Part shown: in pieces, positions 44,563-52,470 of the stretch
Layout of the letters: each line of letters opens with the position of its first letter
Position numbering within the stretch: the first letter of the stretch is position 1
Assembly: GCF_001636295.1 (NCBI RefSeq)
Contig: NZ_CP014209.1
Coordinates: forward strand, 1,302,001 to 1,366,000
Source: Isoptericola dokdonensis DS-3
GTDB lineage: Bacteria; Actinomycetota; Actinomycetes; Actinomycetales; Cellulomonadaceae
Length of the DNA stretch: 64,000 nucleotides
Direction of reading: 5' to 3'
Translations under genes and position numbers: made by a program
Notes under the pieces: model-generated
What the model was told of the DNA's origin: nothing
Seen by the model: the letters and a program-made list of their open reading frames with translations, nothing else
The model's database searches: none

Positions 44563-44886
44563 ATGTCCAGCACGACCGGCACCGCTGCGCGAGCCGCCCG
44601 CAAGAAGCGCGCGAAGGAGCGCGCCCGACAGGACGCGCCGCAGCCCACCCTCGAAGTCCTCGCCCGCGCCGAGCGAGAGCGGCGAGCACGCGCCGACGAG
44701 GTCGCCCTCGCAGGCCGCGCGGTCATCCTGTGCGCCGGGTGCGAGACGCCGGTGCTCGCCTCCCGGCCCCGCGCCGGGGTCCTGTGCCCCGAGTGCGCCC
44801 GCCCGGCGGCGCTCCGGCCACGCTCGACGCCGCTGAACGACTCGCTCGGTCCGGCGATCCGCTCGGCGCTGGCGGTGTCGCGATGA
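44563..44886 (+). CDS. small zinc-ribbon protein
   Basis: 107 aa. An N-terminal very basic stretch (ARAARKKRAKERARQ) and central CAGCETPVL...LCPECARP, a C-x2-C...C-x2-C zinc ribbon. GGAGAGAG ribosome site. Probably a DNA- or RNA-binding accessory factor of the element; it is followed without a gap by the next gene (ATGA). Confidence 0.7.
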   Translation: MSSTTGTAARAARKKRAKERARQDAPQPTLEVLARAERERRARADEVALAGRAVILCAGCETPVLASRPRAGVLCPECARPAALRPRSTPLNDSLGPAIRSALAVSR

Positions 44887-45278
44887 AGGTCCTGTCCTAC
44901 GCCGAGGGCGTCCTGCCCCGGATGCCACGCCGCCTGCCCCCGCTGCCGCCCGCCGAGCCGGAGCCGGTCACGTGGGCCTCCCTCGGGCTCGACCCCGCCG
45001 ACGCCGCCGCCCTGGCCCGCCTCGCGGCCCGTGAGGAGTCCCTCGACCGCGTGCGCTGGGTCGCCGCAGGCCGTGCCCACCAGCGCGCCGAGGTCGAGCG
45101 GACCGGCCAGCGCAACGCCGCCCGCCGCGCGGCCGTCCTCGCGGGCCTGCCCGCCCTGCTCGCCCAGCGCCGGGCGGAGACCGCCCGGCAGGACGCCGAC
45201 GCGGCAGCCCTCGACGCCGAGCGCGCCGATGAGCTCGACCGCTCGCGGCGCGTTCTCGCGTCGCTGCGCACCCGATGA
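44883..45278 (+). CDS. hypothetical charged helical protein
   Basis: 131 aa, about 45 percent Ala/Arg/Glu by eye, with long predicted helices from residue 35 on (ALARLAAREESLDRVRWVAAGRAHQ...). The N-terminus is Pro-rich (RMPRRLPPLPPAEPEP). No family recognised. The stop overlaps the next open frame (ATGA). Codon use fits a real gene. Confidence 0.62.
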   Translation: MKVLSYAEGVLPRMPRRLPPLPPAEPEPVTWASLGLDPADAAALARLAAREESLDRVRWVAAGRAHQRAEVERTGQRNAARRAAVLAGLPALLAQRRAETARQDADAAALDAERADELDRSRRVLASLRTR

Positions 45279-45298
45279 CCGACACCCCCGGAGGAACC

Positions 45299-46405
45299 AT
45301 GAGCACCACGACCGACACGACCACCGACGCCTCGACCCGCTGGACCGTCCTCGACGGCCCCGACGCGCTCGCCTGCGGCTGGTGCGGGATCGCCGTCCCC
45401 GAGCCGGGCGAGCGGCCCGCCTGGACCATCGAGGAGGCCCCCACCATCGCCGGGTTCCGTGAGGACTCCCCGGTGCGCGCCGGTGCGCGGCACACGTTCA
45501 CGCGCTGCGACCAGTGCGCCCAGCGCCGCGCCGAGGCCGGGGCGATCAGCCAGCCGGAGGCGTCCCGCTGGCACCGCCGCTACGGCAGCAGCGCCGCCGC
45601 GTTCGACGCCGCCGAGGCCGTGCTCGCCGCCCTCGACATGCTTGGCCGGCCCCGCGCCGAAGCCCACGCGCCGGACGCCGCCGTGACCCTCGCCGGGCTC
45701 GTCGCGGGCGGCACGGCCCTGCGCTGGTCGGGCTGGTTCATGCCCCGCCGTGCGGCCGGTGTGCCGCTGCGCGGCGCGACGACCGCCCCGTGGGCGCACA
45801 TCGAACGTGAGGACCCTGACGGCGCTGTGGCCGCGCTCCGGGACGCCTACGGAGCCGTGCTGCGCCGCCGCGTCGCCGCCCGTGTTCCCGCGAGCACGAC
45901 GCACGCCGCCGTGCCCGCCCCGGTCACCCTTGCAGGTCACTGGGCCCTGCCCGACCGGCACCTCGCGGCCCTCGGCGGCTGCCTGCTCTGCGGCGTCGCC
46001 AGCGCCGTCCCGCCCGCCTCGGTCCCCGGCCACCGGCTGCTGACCCCCGCCGCGCGCCTCGCCGCCACCTGGCACCCGGCGACCTGCAACCCGCAGTCCC
46101 TCGGCGGTCACCGGTCGCTGCGCACCAGCGGGCGACGCGCGGCCGGGTTCCTCTGCCCGCCCTGCCACGACGCGGCCGCGCGGGTCGGCGACGGGGATAC
46201 GGTCGATGCCGCCGCCCGTGACGCCGCCCTGGCCGCCTGGCTGCGCGAGCACCAGCCCGAGGACGTCGCCGGGCTCCGGGTCGGCGGGACCGACCCCGCC
46301 TTCGACCAGCGCCGCACACCCGCGTGGGCAGTCCTCGCGACCTGGGACACGCTGCGCGGCGTCACGCGGCATGGGAACGTGACGCCCTGGGCGCACCTGC
46401 GCTGA
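45299..46405 (+). CDS. hypothetical protein with several Cys pairs
   Basis: 368 aa. Zinc-finger-like pairs: ACGWCGI (near residue 30), CDQCAQRR (near 72), GGCLLCG (near 225) and LCPPCHD (near 283). No catalytic motif recognised. The ATG has a GGAGGA site 9 nt upstream; an earlier in-frame ATG overlaps the previous gene. Last gene of the plus-strand operon that begins with the zinc-ribbon protein. The multiple C-x2-C pairs suggest nucleic-acid binding. Confidence 0.65.
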   Translation: MSTTTDTTTDASTRWTVLDGPDALACGWCGIAVPEPGERPAWTIEEAPTIAGFREDSPVRAGARHTFTRCDQCAQRRAEAGAISQPEASRWHRRYGSSAAAFDAAEAVLAALDMLGRPRAEAHAPDAAVTLAGLVAGGTALRWSGWFMPRRAAGVPLRGATTAPWAHIEREDPDGAVAALRDAYGAVLRRRVAARVPASTTHAAVPAPVTLAGHWALPDRHLAALGGCLLCGVASAVPPASVPGHRLLTPAARLAATWHPATCNPQSLGGHRSLRTSGRRAAGFLCPPCHDAAARVGDGDTVDAAARDAALAAWLREHQPEDVAGLRVGGTDPAFDQRRTPAWAVLATWDTLRGVTRHGNVTPWAHLR

Positions 46406-46485
46406 GTGGGTGACGAAAAAGGACGTCGCGGCAACGCGCCAGTTCGTCCGTACCACACAACGCCATGAGCGGGTGCGCCAGTCGC

Positions 46486-46803
46486 TCAGGGCATAGTCCG
46501 GTAGCGAGGGGCGCTCGGCGTAGAGGCATTTTCGTCGGCATCCAACAGTGCCTCAACCGCGTCCGCAGTTCGCTCGCCGTTAAAGATGTGCTCCTCGAAC
46601 AGGTCCACGAGGCGCAGCGTCGCCAGCGCGTAGAAGACCAGAGCGCCTAGGAGTAGCACGCTCCCGACTACGACCGCCCAAGTTCCGTTGCTTTCTAGCG
46701 TCACCAGTCCGGCAATGAGTCCGGCGTAGCCCACGAGCGATAGCCCAATGGCGGCGATGAGGTAGACGCCAGAGGTGGACCTCTCCGGCCTGCTGCTGGA
46801 CAT
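46486..46803 (-). CDS. small two-helix membrane protein of the cargo block
   Basis: 105 aa. Two hydrophobic helices (VYLIAAIGLSLVGYAGLIAGLVTL and WAVVVGSVLLLGALVFYALATLRLV), then an acidic cytoplasmic tail with FEEHIFNGERTADAVEALLDADE. GTGAGGCAG precedes the ATG. Visibly lower G+C than the chromosome. Unknown function; it sits beside a restriction-type gene, so an accessory or effector role in defence is possible. Confidence 0.6.
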   Translation of the reverse strand: MSSSRPERSTSGVYLIAAIGLSLVGYAGLIAGLVTLESNGTWAVVVGSVLLLGALVFYALATLRLVDLFEEHIFNGERTADAVEALLDADENASTPSAPRYRTMP

Positions 46804-46953
46804 GTGCTGCCTCACTCGGATCGATGTGTGCTCTGGACGCGCAAGACTAGCGGCCCCTGTCAGGAAACTGGGGCTTCTCCGCCCAGTGGAAGGATTTCAC
46901 CCGTGGAATGCTTCAGGCGGTCGGGGCCGTCGGGGAGGTCGGGGCGGAACCGG

Positions 46954-47865
46954 TCAACCAGCACTGGGGGTCGCGGGCGGGTCTTGTCGCTGGAATCCGG
47001 TGCCCTCTTCCCAGATCACGCTGCACCGATGCTCGTGGAGGAGTCCGATCAGGTCGTCGCTTGGCCGGAGAGGCAGAAGCAGTGCCCTGGACCTGTGCCC
47101 GATGAAGCGCCCGTAGTCGAGAATCTGCCCGAGTCCGGCACGGACGAAGGTTCGAGCGGCGGACGCCTTCGCCTCAATGAGTTCGTCGGTGGTCTTGTTG
47201 AAGACATCGGTGAACATGTACCCACCGCCGGGTATTGGCAGGCGGTGGCGACACGTGGCCTGACCTCGGACGTTGAGCCAATCAACGTATCGGCTGACGA
47301 GGAGAGCCTCGCGGCGAACGGCCGCGTTCGGCTCGTCTGGGCGCTCTGCGGCGTACACGTCGATGTTTCGAGCCTCGATCGGGAGTTCCTCCGGCTCGGG
47401 CGTGTCTGCGTCGGCCAGGTCTTCGGTATCGCGGAGAACATCCCCCGTCGGTACCAACCTGAAGACGAGAACCGATCGCGTCTCGCCGTTGCGGTCCAGG
47501 GCGTCGGCTCGGTAGTAAGGCGGATCAGCGAGCTCAAACTCGCCTGCGTACGTGGTGAGGCGTCCAGCACTCCGGAACACTCGGATAGTCCTGCCAAGCT
47601 GCTCCGCGATCATGACGGCCTTGTTACCACCGAGAGCGAGCGACTGGTCGCCCTCCTGGCCGTCACCCGTGTAGTGATAGGTGCCGTCAGAGTGCCAACC
47701 GTCGTACTTGTATCCGAAGGCACCGCCCGCGCTTGGGTTGCTGAAGAGGAAGACGCTCGCAGCCTTCACGGATGGCTCCATGCCACCGTAGCGGCCTCCG
47801 CCCCAGCGGTCATGGAGCTCTCGTCGGAGCAGGGTCTCTCCGACAGCGATGTCCCAGTTAGTCAT
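46954..47865 (-). CDS. probable modification-dependent restriction enzyme, SRA-like plus PD-(D/E)XK
   Basis: 303 aa. N-terminal region (residues 1-140) carries GGMEPS, SVFLFSNPSAGGAFGYKYDG and HSDGTYHYTGDGQEGDQ...GGNKA, which match the SRA-like domain of ScoMcrA-type type IV enzymes as I know it. The C-terminal part has a nuclease pattern: D220, then E231-A-K233 (LIEAKAS), then Q247 (GQILDYGRF). This looks like a base-reading domain fused to a PD-(D/E)XK nuclease, with no HNH or ATPase. A GTG 33 nt upstream is another possible start. G+C is low for the window. Confidence 0.72.
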   Translation of the reverse strand: MTNWDIAVGETLLRRELHDRWGGGRYGGMEPSVKAASVFLFSNPSAGGAFGYKYDGWHSDGTYHYTGDGQEGDQSLALGGNKAVMIAEQLGRTIRVFRSAGRLTTYAGEFELADPPYYRADALDRNGETRSVLVFRLVPTGDVLRDTEDLADADTPEPEELPIEARNIDVYAAERPDEPNAAVRREALLVSRYVDWLNVRGQATCRHRLPIPGGGYMFTDVFNKTTDELIEAKASAARTFVRAGLGQILDYGRFIGHRSRALLLPLRPSDDLIGLLHEHRCSVIWEEGTGFQRQDPPATPSAG

Positions 47866-47937
47866 GGATTGAGCGAACCACGACCGTACGACATCCACGT
47901 GTGCGACGCCGTGGCGGCACTGGCTCGGTGACCCTCG

Positions 47938-48468
47938 CTACGTCCTGGACGGCGTGTCTGCCCTACGGAGCCAGCGCCACCGCCCCGTCCGACTGACCTT
48001 GGGCTCGATCAGTTCTGGACGGCTAAGGTATGGGACCTTCCAGATGCGCCACTCGGCGTCGTTGACCAGGAGGAACGCGTCGCGGAGCAGCCCGGCGGTT
48101 TCGATCTCAAGATCGACGGTGGCCTCGTCACCCGGTGCAAGGTCCCCGACGACTCGGCCTGTGATCGCCCCGCTAAGGCTGCTCCTGCCTTCCAGTTGTA
48201 CGTGCTGCAGCGGGCCGTCGGAGTCGTTGGACACGCGCCAGCGCTGGACCCCCTCAGGAGCGTTCCGCAGGTCCTGGCGGAACCGGACATGGCTGATCTG
48301 TGCCCCCTCGCGCAACCGGCGCGACTCAGCCTCAGCCGCCCTGCGGTCCCGCCGCTCAACGAACCAGAACACGAAGGGGGTGAGGATGGCCAAGAGGCCG
48401 ACGACCGCCTGGGCGGCGTCCCAGTTGATTCCCCCCGCAGCCGCCCCGGCGGCGAGCACGATGGTCAT
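47938..48468 (-). CDS. membrane-anchored protein of the cargo block
   Basis: 176 aa. One N-terminal membrane helix (AQAVVGLLAILTPFVFWFVERRDRR), a short basic coiled segment, then a beta-rich domain of about 100 residues (VRFRQDLRNAPEGVQRWRVSNDSDG ... VDLEIETAGLLRDAFLLV), facing the cytoplasm. No family recognised. Divergent from the gene at 48577. Possibly part of the same cargo function. Confidence 0.6.
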   Translation of the reverse strand: MTIVLAAGAAAGGINWDAAQAVVGLLAILTPFVFWFVERRDRRAAEAESRRLREGAQISHVRFRQDLRNAPEGVQRWRVSNDSDGPLQHVQLEGRSSLSGAITGRVVGDLAPGDEATVDLEIETAGLLRDAFLLVNDAEWRIWKVPYLSRPELIEPKVSRTGRWRWLRRADTPSRT

Positions 48469-48562
48469 GCGGGCGACCGTAGCGGTGCTCGCTGACAGAC
48501 GCTCGGCGGCCGGGACCCAGCATCGTGCCGTGGTTGCAGCAGCCTAGGCTCCGACCAAACCC

Positions 48563-48568
48563 TAAGAT
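48563..48568 (+). promoter_or_regulatory. -10 box TAAGAT, leaderless start of the 48577 gene
   Basis: TAAGAT with an 8-nt gap to ATG, the best -10 in the cargo block. Confidence 0.5.
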
Positions 48569-48576
48569 TCCTGCAC

Positions 48577-49155
48577 ATGCCGCCCATCGAGATCGTACTG
48601 AATCAGGACTCTGGAGTCTGGACCACCTGGGGACCGCCAGTGGTGACTGCGATTGGCTCCATCACCGTCGCTCTGCTCACGCTCTTTGGAGTGCTGAGAG
48701 CGGCGTCTAGGAATGCTACGGCGGCTCGCAAGGCAGCGGCGCGGTCCGCCCGGGCACTGATCGAGGTTGAGAACGCGCGGATGGAGACCGAGCATCGGAG
48801 GCATCTACGGGAACTCATCGCCGAGTTCGGCGCTCTCACGATGCGGCGCGTAACGCTGATGAACGACGTCGCAGCCCAGAGGCAACTCACTGAAGAGTCG
48901 CCAGTCATCCTTCTAGACAGGAACCTTCACGATTTCATGAAGAGCGCGTCGCTCGTCCTTCTTGCGACCCGTGACGAACGCCTGCGGGCCGGTGTCAGGG
49001 AAGTCACCGACGCCGAGCGCGAGGCGAGCCGGATCGGTTCGCGCCTCTCGTCTGACCAAGACCTGGATGCTCTCGCTGGCGCCGCCCAACGTGTCGCCGA
49101 GGCAAGCGGTGCACTGGTCGGTACAGCCGCGGCGATCCTCGCCGAAGACGGCTGA
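48577..49155 (+). CDS. membrane-anchored helical protein of the cargo block
   Basis: 192 aa. A membrane helix near residues 16-42 (GPPVVTAIGSITVALLTLFGVLRA) is followed by a long helical, charged cytoplasmic region (about 48-190) rich in Arg/Glu/Ala. No known domain. It is the last gene before attR and reads toward it. Its topology (helix then cytoplasmic coiled coil) mirrors the neighbour at 47938. Confidence 0.62.
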   Translation: MPPIEIVLNQDSGVWTTWGPPVVTAIGSITVALLTLFGVLRAASRNATAARKAAARSARALIEVENARMETEHRRHLRELIAEFGALTMRRVTLMNDVAAQRQLTEESPVILLDRNLHDFMKSASLVLLATRDERLRAGVREVTDAEREASRIGSRLSSDQDLDALAGAAQRVAEASGALVGTAAAILAEDG

Positions 49156-49187
49156 CGTGCGAATCGGGTGGCCAGCGGTCATGGGGA

Positions 49188-49213
49188 GGGCAGAAACCTG
49201 GTTTTGACACCTC
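49188..49213. other. right attachment site (attR), phage-type half-site with CTC core
   Basis: GGGCAGA (49188-49194), 4 nt, TGGTTTTGA (49199-49207), then CAC and the core CTC (49211-49213). With the left half-site it forms a 44-bp symmetric attP: 7+4+9+4+9+4+7. Confidence 0.85.
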
Positions 49214-50047
49214 CTTCTTGCCGCCGGCCTCCATGAGGGCACGGCGTCCGGCCTCCCGGACGTCCTGCGCCTGGGCGCGCAGGACGTCGGCGAGCGGCGT
49301 CCCTCGTTCGAGCGCGACGGCGACACCCTCGGAGAAGCGGGTGAGCGTGGCGAGGCCGGTGCGGTCGGCCATCGCGTGCAGGGCCCCGACGATCGGGGTT
49401 CCGGCGCGGACGTCCGCCAGCATGGCGGCGAGCTCGTCGGAGAGCTCGCCGCGGGCGGTGGCGGCCACCCGCTCCAAGGCGGGCACGGGACCTTCGCCCG
49501 CGGTGACGGCGAGGGCGAGGAGCTCGGCGACGGTGGGGAACTCGGCGAGCATCTGCTCCTCGCGGCGGCGGGCGGCCGCGGTCAGCTGCTGGTCGCACAG
49601 GACGAAGCCGACGGCGCCGACGATGAGCACGAGCACGGCCAGCACGACGGGCGGGCTGTCCCGGGTGGCGGCCAGGAGGAGGGCCAACGCGAGGCCCACC
49701 GCGAGCGCCGCCGTGGTCCAGACGAGCTGCCGGGCACGGAACTGCTCGACGGAGTCCGGGAGCCCTGCTCGCTCGAGGCGCCGCTGCACGTCGGCCCGGC
49801 TCGAGCCGAGGCGTTCGAACCAGTCGGCGACGTCGACGACGACGGGTGCGAGCAGCCGTTCCAGGGGTCCGAGCGTCCGCGGGACGTCGGAGTCCCGCAG
49901 CAGGGCCGAGCGTCGGTCACGGGGACGCAGGGTCGGGGCGAGCCGCTCGTCGAGGCTGATCCGGCGACGGCGGACCCCGGACGCGACGAGCACCAGGCCG
50001 AGGCCTGCGATCAGGCCGACGAGGGCGCCGAGGGCGGCCGGCGTCAT
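49211..50047 (-). pseudogene. tadC: tadC, 5' fragment interrupted by the integrative element
   Basis: Host part is 279 codons: an N-terminal helix, cytoplasmic T2SSF region, helices (TAALAVGLALALLLAAT; VVLAVLVLIVGAVGFVL), and AGRRALMEAGGKKE where the element enters. Reading continues into the element and stops at 49004, adding about 69 foreign residues and losing the final membrane helix. The Tad platform is therefore probably not functional while the element is present. ATGA overlap with tadB. Confidence 0.9.
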
Positions 50048-50901
50048 CGCAGCACCCGCCGTTCCTCGGGCAGGCGGCCGATCCGGCGCATGACCCGGTA
50101 GGCGACGACTGTGCAGACGGCACCGGAGACGAGGACCGCCACCCCCGCGGCGGAGTCGTAGGCCGCCGCCGTCTGGGGCCGAGTGGCGAGGAGCGCAAGG
50201 ACGATCCAGGGTCCCGCCGCCGCGACGCGGGCACCGTTGACGGTCCACGACTGCCGTGCCTCGAGCTCGCCACGGGTGCGGGCGTCCTCCCGCAGGAACT
50301 CCGAGAGGTTGCGCAGCAGCCGACCGAGGTCGGTGCCCCCGACGTCCCGGGTCAGGCGCAGGGCCTCGACGATCCGGTCGGCCACCGGGTCGGCGAGCCG
50401 GTCCTTGAGGAGGTCGAGGCACTCGCCGAAGCGACCGGTGGCACGGTAGTCGGCGGCGAAGCGGGCGAACGGCTCGCGCAGCGGTGCGGGTCCGCGCTCG
50501 CCGAGCTGGGCGACGGCCTCGGGGAGGGACAGCCCGGCGCGGACGCCGGAGGACAGGTGGTCGACGACGTCGGGCCACACCTGGCGCAGGTCGTCGCGGC
50601 GCCGTCGGGCCCGGGTGCGGACGAGGGCGCCGGGCGCGACGGCGGCGAGCACGGCGAAGGCGGCGGCGATGACCGGCGAGCGGGTGACCGCGACCCCGAC
50701 GAGCAGCACGACGACGGCGGTGCCGGCACTGACGAGGTACAGCCCGCCGGGGGTGACGGTGGGTGCACCGGCCTGCACGAGGAGGTCCTGGAGGGCCTGG
50801 TGGCGCGCGCTGCGGCGGCGCGTCCGCGTGGGCCGTTCCCAGCAGGACCACCACAGGCTGAAGAGCCCCGCGCCGCCGACCAACCCGACCACGACCCCCA
50901 T
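50044..50901 (-). CDS. tadB: TadB inner-membrane platform protein
   Basis: 285 aa T2SSF-family protein. An N-terminal helix (MGVVVGLVGGAGLFSLWW), a helix pair near residues 60-95, the cytoplasmic T2SSF core (DVVDHLSSGVRAGLSLPEAVAQLGERGPAPLREPFARFAADY) and a C-terminal helix pair. Partners with TadC as platform for TadA. Starts and ends in ATGA overlaps with tadA and tadC, so the operon is compact. Confidence 0.92.
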   Translation of the reverse strand: MGVVVGLVGGAGLFSLWWSCWERPTRTRRRSARHQALQDLLVQAGAPTVTPGGLYLVSAGTAVVVLLVGVAVTRSPVIAAAFAVLAAVAPGALVRTRARRRRDDLRQVWPDVVDHLSSGVRAGLSLPEAVAQLGERGPAPLREPFARFAADYRATGRFGECLDLLKDRLADPVADRIVEALRLTRDVGGTDLGRLLRNLSEFLREDARTRGELEARQSWTVNGARVAAAGPWIVLALLATRPQTAAAYDSAAGVAVLVSGAVCTVVAYRVMRRIGRLPEERRVLR

Positions 50902-52163
50902 CAGGCGTCCCCGCTGAGCAGGGCGTGGACGTCCACGCCGATGCGCTCGTACCGCTCGACGCCTGCGGGGAAGCCGTCCCCGCGGACCAGCTCGCCACCG
51001 AGCGCGACCGGACGACGCCGGAAGATCTGGGCGGTCTCCACCCTGTCCTCCTCGACGCGTCCGGTGACCGCGACGACCTCCCGCACCTGCCGCACGCCGT
51101 CGGGCGTGACACCGAGGTGGACGACGAGGTCGAGGGACGCGGCGACGGCCGGGGTGACGAAGCGGTCGGAGACGTTCTCGCCCGCCAGCAGTGGCAGGGT
51201 GCACATCTTCGTGACGGCCTCCCGCGCGGAGTTGGCGTGCAGGGTGCACATCCCGGGTACGCCCGCGTTGAGGGCGACGAGCAGGTCGAAGCTCTCGGCC
51301 TCGCGGACCTCGCCGATGACGATCCTGTCGGGGCGCATCCGCAGCGCTTCTTTGACGAGGCGCCGCAGCGGGATCTCGCCCGTGCCCTCCAGGGAGGGTT
51401 GTCGGCACTGCATGGCGACCTGGTCGCGGACGGGCAGCCGGAGCTCGAAGACCTCCTCGCAGGTGACGACCCGCTGCCCGGCGGGGATCGAGCCGGCGAG
51501 CGCGTTGAGCATGGTCGTCTTGCCTGCCTGGGTGGCGCCGGCGACGAGGACGTTGGCGCCGGCGCGGACGGACGCGTCGAGGAACCGGGCGGCGTGCGGG
51601 GTGAGCGACCCGAGGCGCACCATGTGGTCCAGGTGGTGGGCGCGGACGACGTGCTTGCGGATGTTGACGGCCATGTGCTCGCGCGTGACGTCGGGGATGA
51701 CGACGTGCAGCCGTTCCCCGCCGGGGAGGGTGGCGTCGACGAACGGGCTGGACAGGTCGAGCCGGCGGCCGCTGACCTTGAGCATGCGTTCGACGAGGTC
51801 GCGCACCTGGTCGGCGGTGAGCAGCGTGGTGGTGAGCTCGCTGACGCCGCGGCGGGCGACGAACACCTGCGCCGGGGAGTTGATCCAGATCTCCTCGATT
51901 TCGGGGTCGTCGAGGTAGGGCTGGAGTGGACCGAGCCCGCCCAGGGAGTCGGCGACGGCGCGGGCGGTCGCCTCGGGGTCGGCGAGGGCGGGCACGACGC
52001 CGAGGGCGGCACGTTCGGTGTAGTCGGCGAGGGCGTCGGCGACGAGCTGCTCGAGCCCGGCGCGGTCGCCGACGGGGTCGAGGCCGCGCCGCCTCACGAG
52101 CTCGCGCACCTCGCGCGCGACGGTGCTGACGGCGTCGTCGCGCGCCATGACGTCGATGGTCAC
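50901..52163 (-). CDS. tadA: TadA/CpaF secretion ATPase
   Basis: 420 aa motor of the Tad pilus. Walker A GATQAGKTT near residue 210, an Asp-box (VTCEEVFELRL), and Walker B/His box RPDRIVIGEVREAESFDLL and TLHANSAREAV. The N-terminal domain binds the hexamer neighbour (ELVRRRGLDPV...). GTG start with GAGAGGTT site. First gene seen of the locus; a CpaE/septum-site ATPase gene, often upstream, is not present. Confidence 0.95.
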   Translation of the reverse strand: MTIDVMARDDAVSTVAREVRELVRRRGLDPVGDRAGLEQLVADALADYTERAALGVVPALADPEATARAVADSLGGLGPLQPYLDDPEIEEIWINSPAQVFVARRGVSELTTTLLTADQVRDLVERMLKVSGRRLDLSSPFVDATLPGGERLHVVIPDVTREHMAVNIRKHVVRAHHLDHMVRLGSLTPHAARFLDASVRAGANVLVAGATQAGKTTMLNALAGSIPAGQRVVTCEEVFELRLPVRDQVAMQCRQPSLEGTGEIPLRRLVKEALRMRPDRIVIGEVREAESFDLLVALNAGVPGMCTLHANSAREAVTKMCTLPLLAGENVSDRFVTPAVAASLDLVVHLGVTPDGVRQVREVVAVTGRVEEDRVETAQIFRRRPVALGGELVRGDGFPAGVERYERIGVDVHALLSGDA

Positions 52164-52470
52164 CGGTCAACCTCTCGTCGGGGACGTTCCGGGGGCCTTC
52201 CACCAAGCGCGCCGAGAGTAGCGAAGACCGGCCGGGGCGCGTCGGCGGCCTGTGGACGACGGCGGACGCTGTCCCTGGCGGGCGGCGACGACGAGCCTGT
52301 GGACGGCCGAAGGCGCAGGCCACGGCCTGGATCCGCCTCCCGGCGCGATATCCACGCACGGAGCAGAGTGTGACGCGAGTCACAGCAGCGCGAGGAGGTT
52401 CGTCCTGGTTCGTCTCACGTGCTGAACAGCGGCCCGCGGCCCGTCGGTGGCCGGTCGGTAGTGTCGACGC
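52164..52470. other. intergenic region without a gene
   Basis: About 300 bp between divergent tadA and the aminotransferase. It contains CTGTGGACG twice (near 52250 and 52299) and a -10 box at the right end, but no convincing open frame, hairpin or RNA gene. Promoters for both flanking units must lie here. Confidence 0.5.
52459..52464 (+). promoter_or_regulatory. -10 box TAGTGT, leaderless start of the aminotransferase gene
   Basis: TAGTGT with a 6-nt gap to ATG. Confidence 0.5.

Larger units (their letters stand above)
40337..49213 (+). mobile_element. 8.9-kb integrative element inserted in tadC
   Basis: Bounded by a CTC core at 40337-40339 and 49211-49213, with the two tadC halves outside. 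Inside are a large serine integrase at the left end, excisionase, HNH-like protein, RepA-like ATPase, iteron-like array, three hypothetical proteins on the plus strand, then an A+T-richer block with a probable restriction enzyme. No capsid, tail, relaxase or FtsK-like gene is seen. It is therefore a small integrative element, possibly a phage satellite or a mobilised plasmid-like element. I know no named family that matches the gene order. Confidence 0.92.

Noticed and set aside
49004-49210. Continuation of tadC into the element as a real variant C-terminus
   Set aside because: The added residues are reverse-strand reading of the 192-aa gene and lack the final TadC membrane helix; the reconstructed junction explains the true end.
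40337-49213. Complete prophage
   Set aside because: No capsid, terminase, tail or lysis genes in less than 9 kb.
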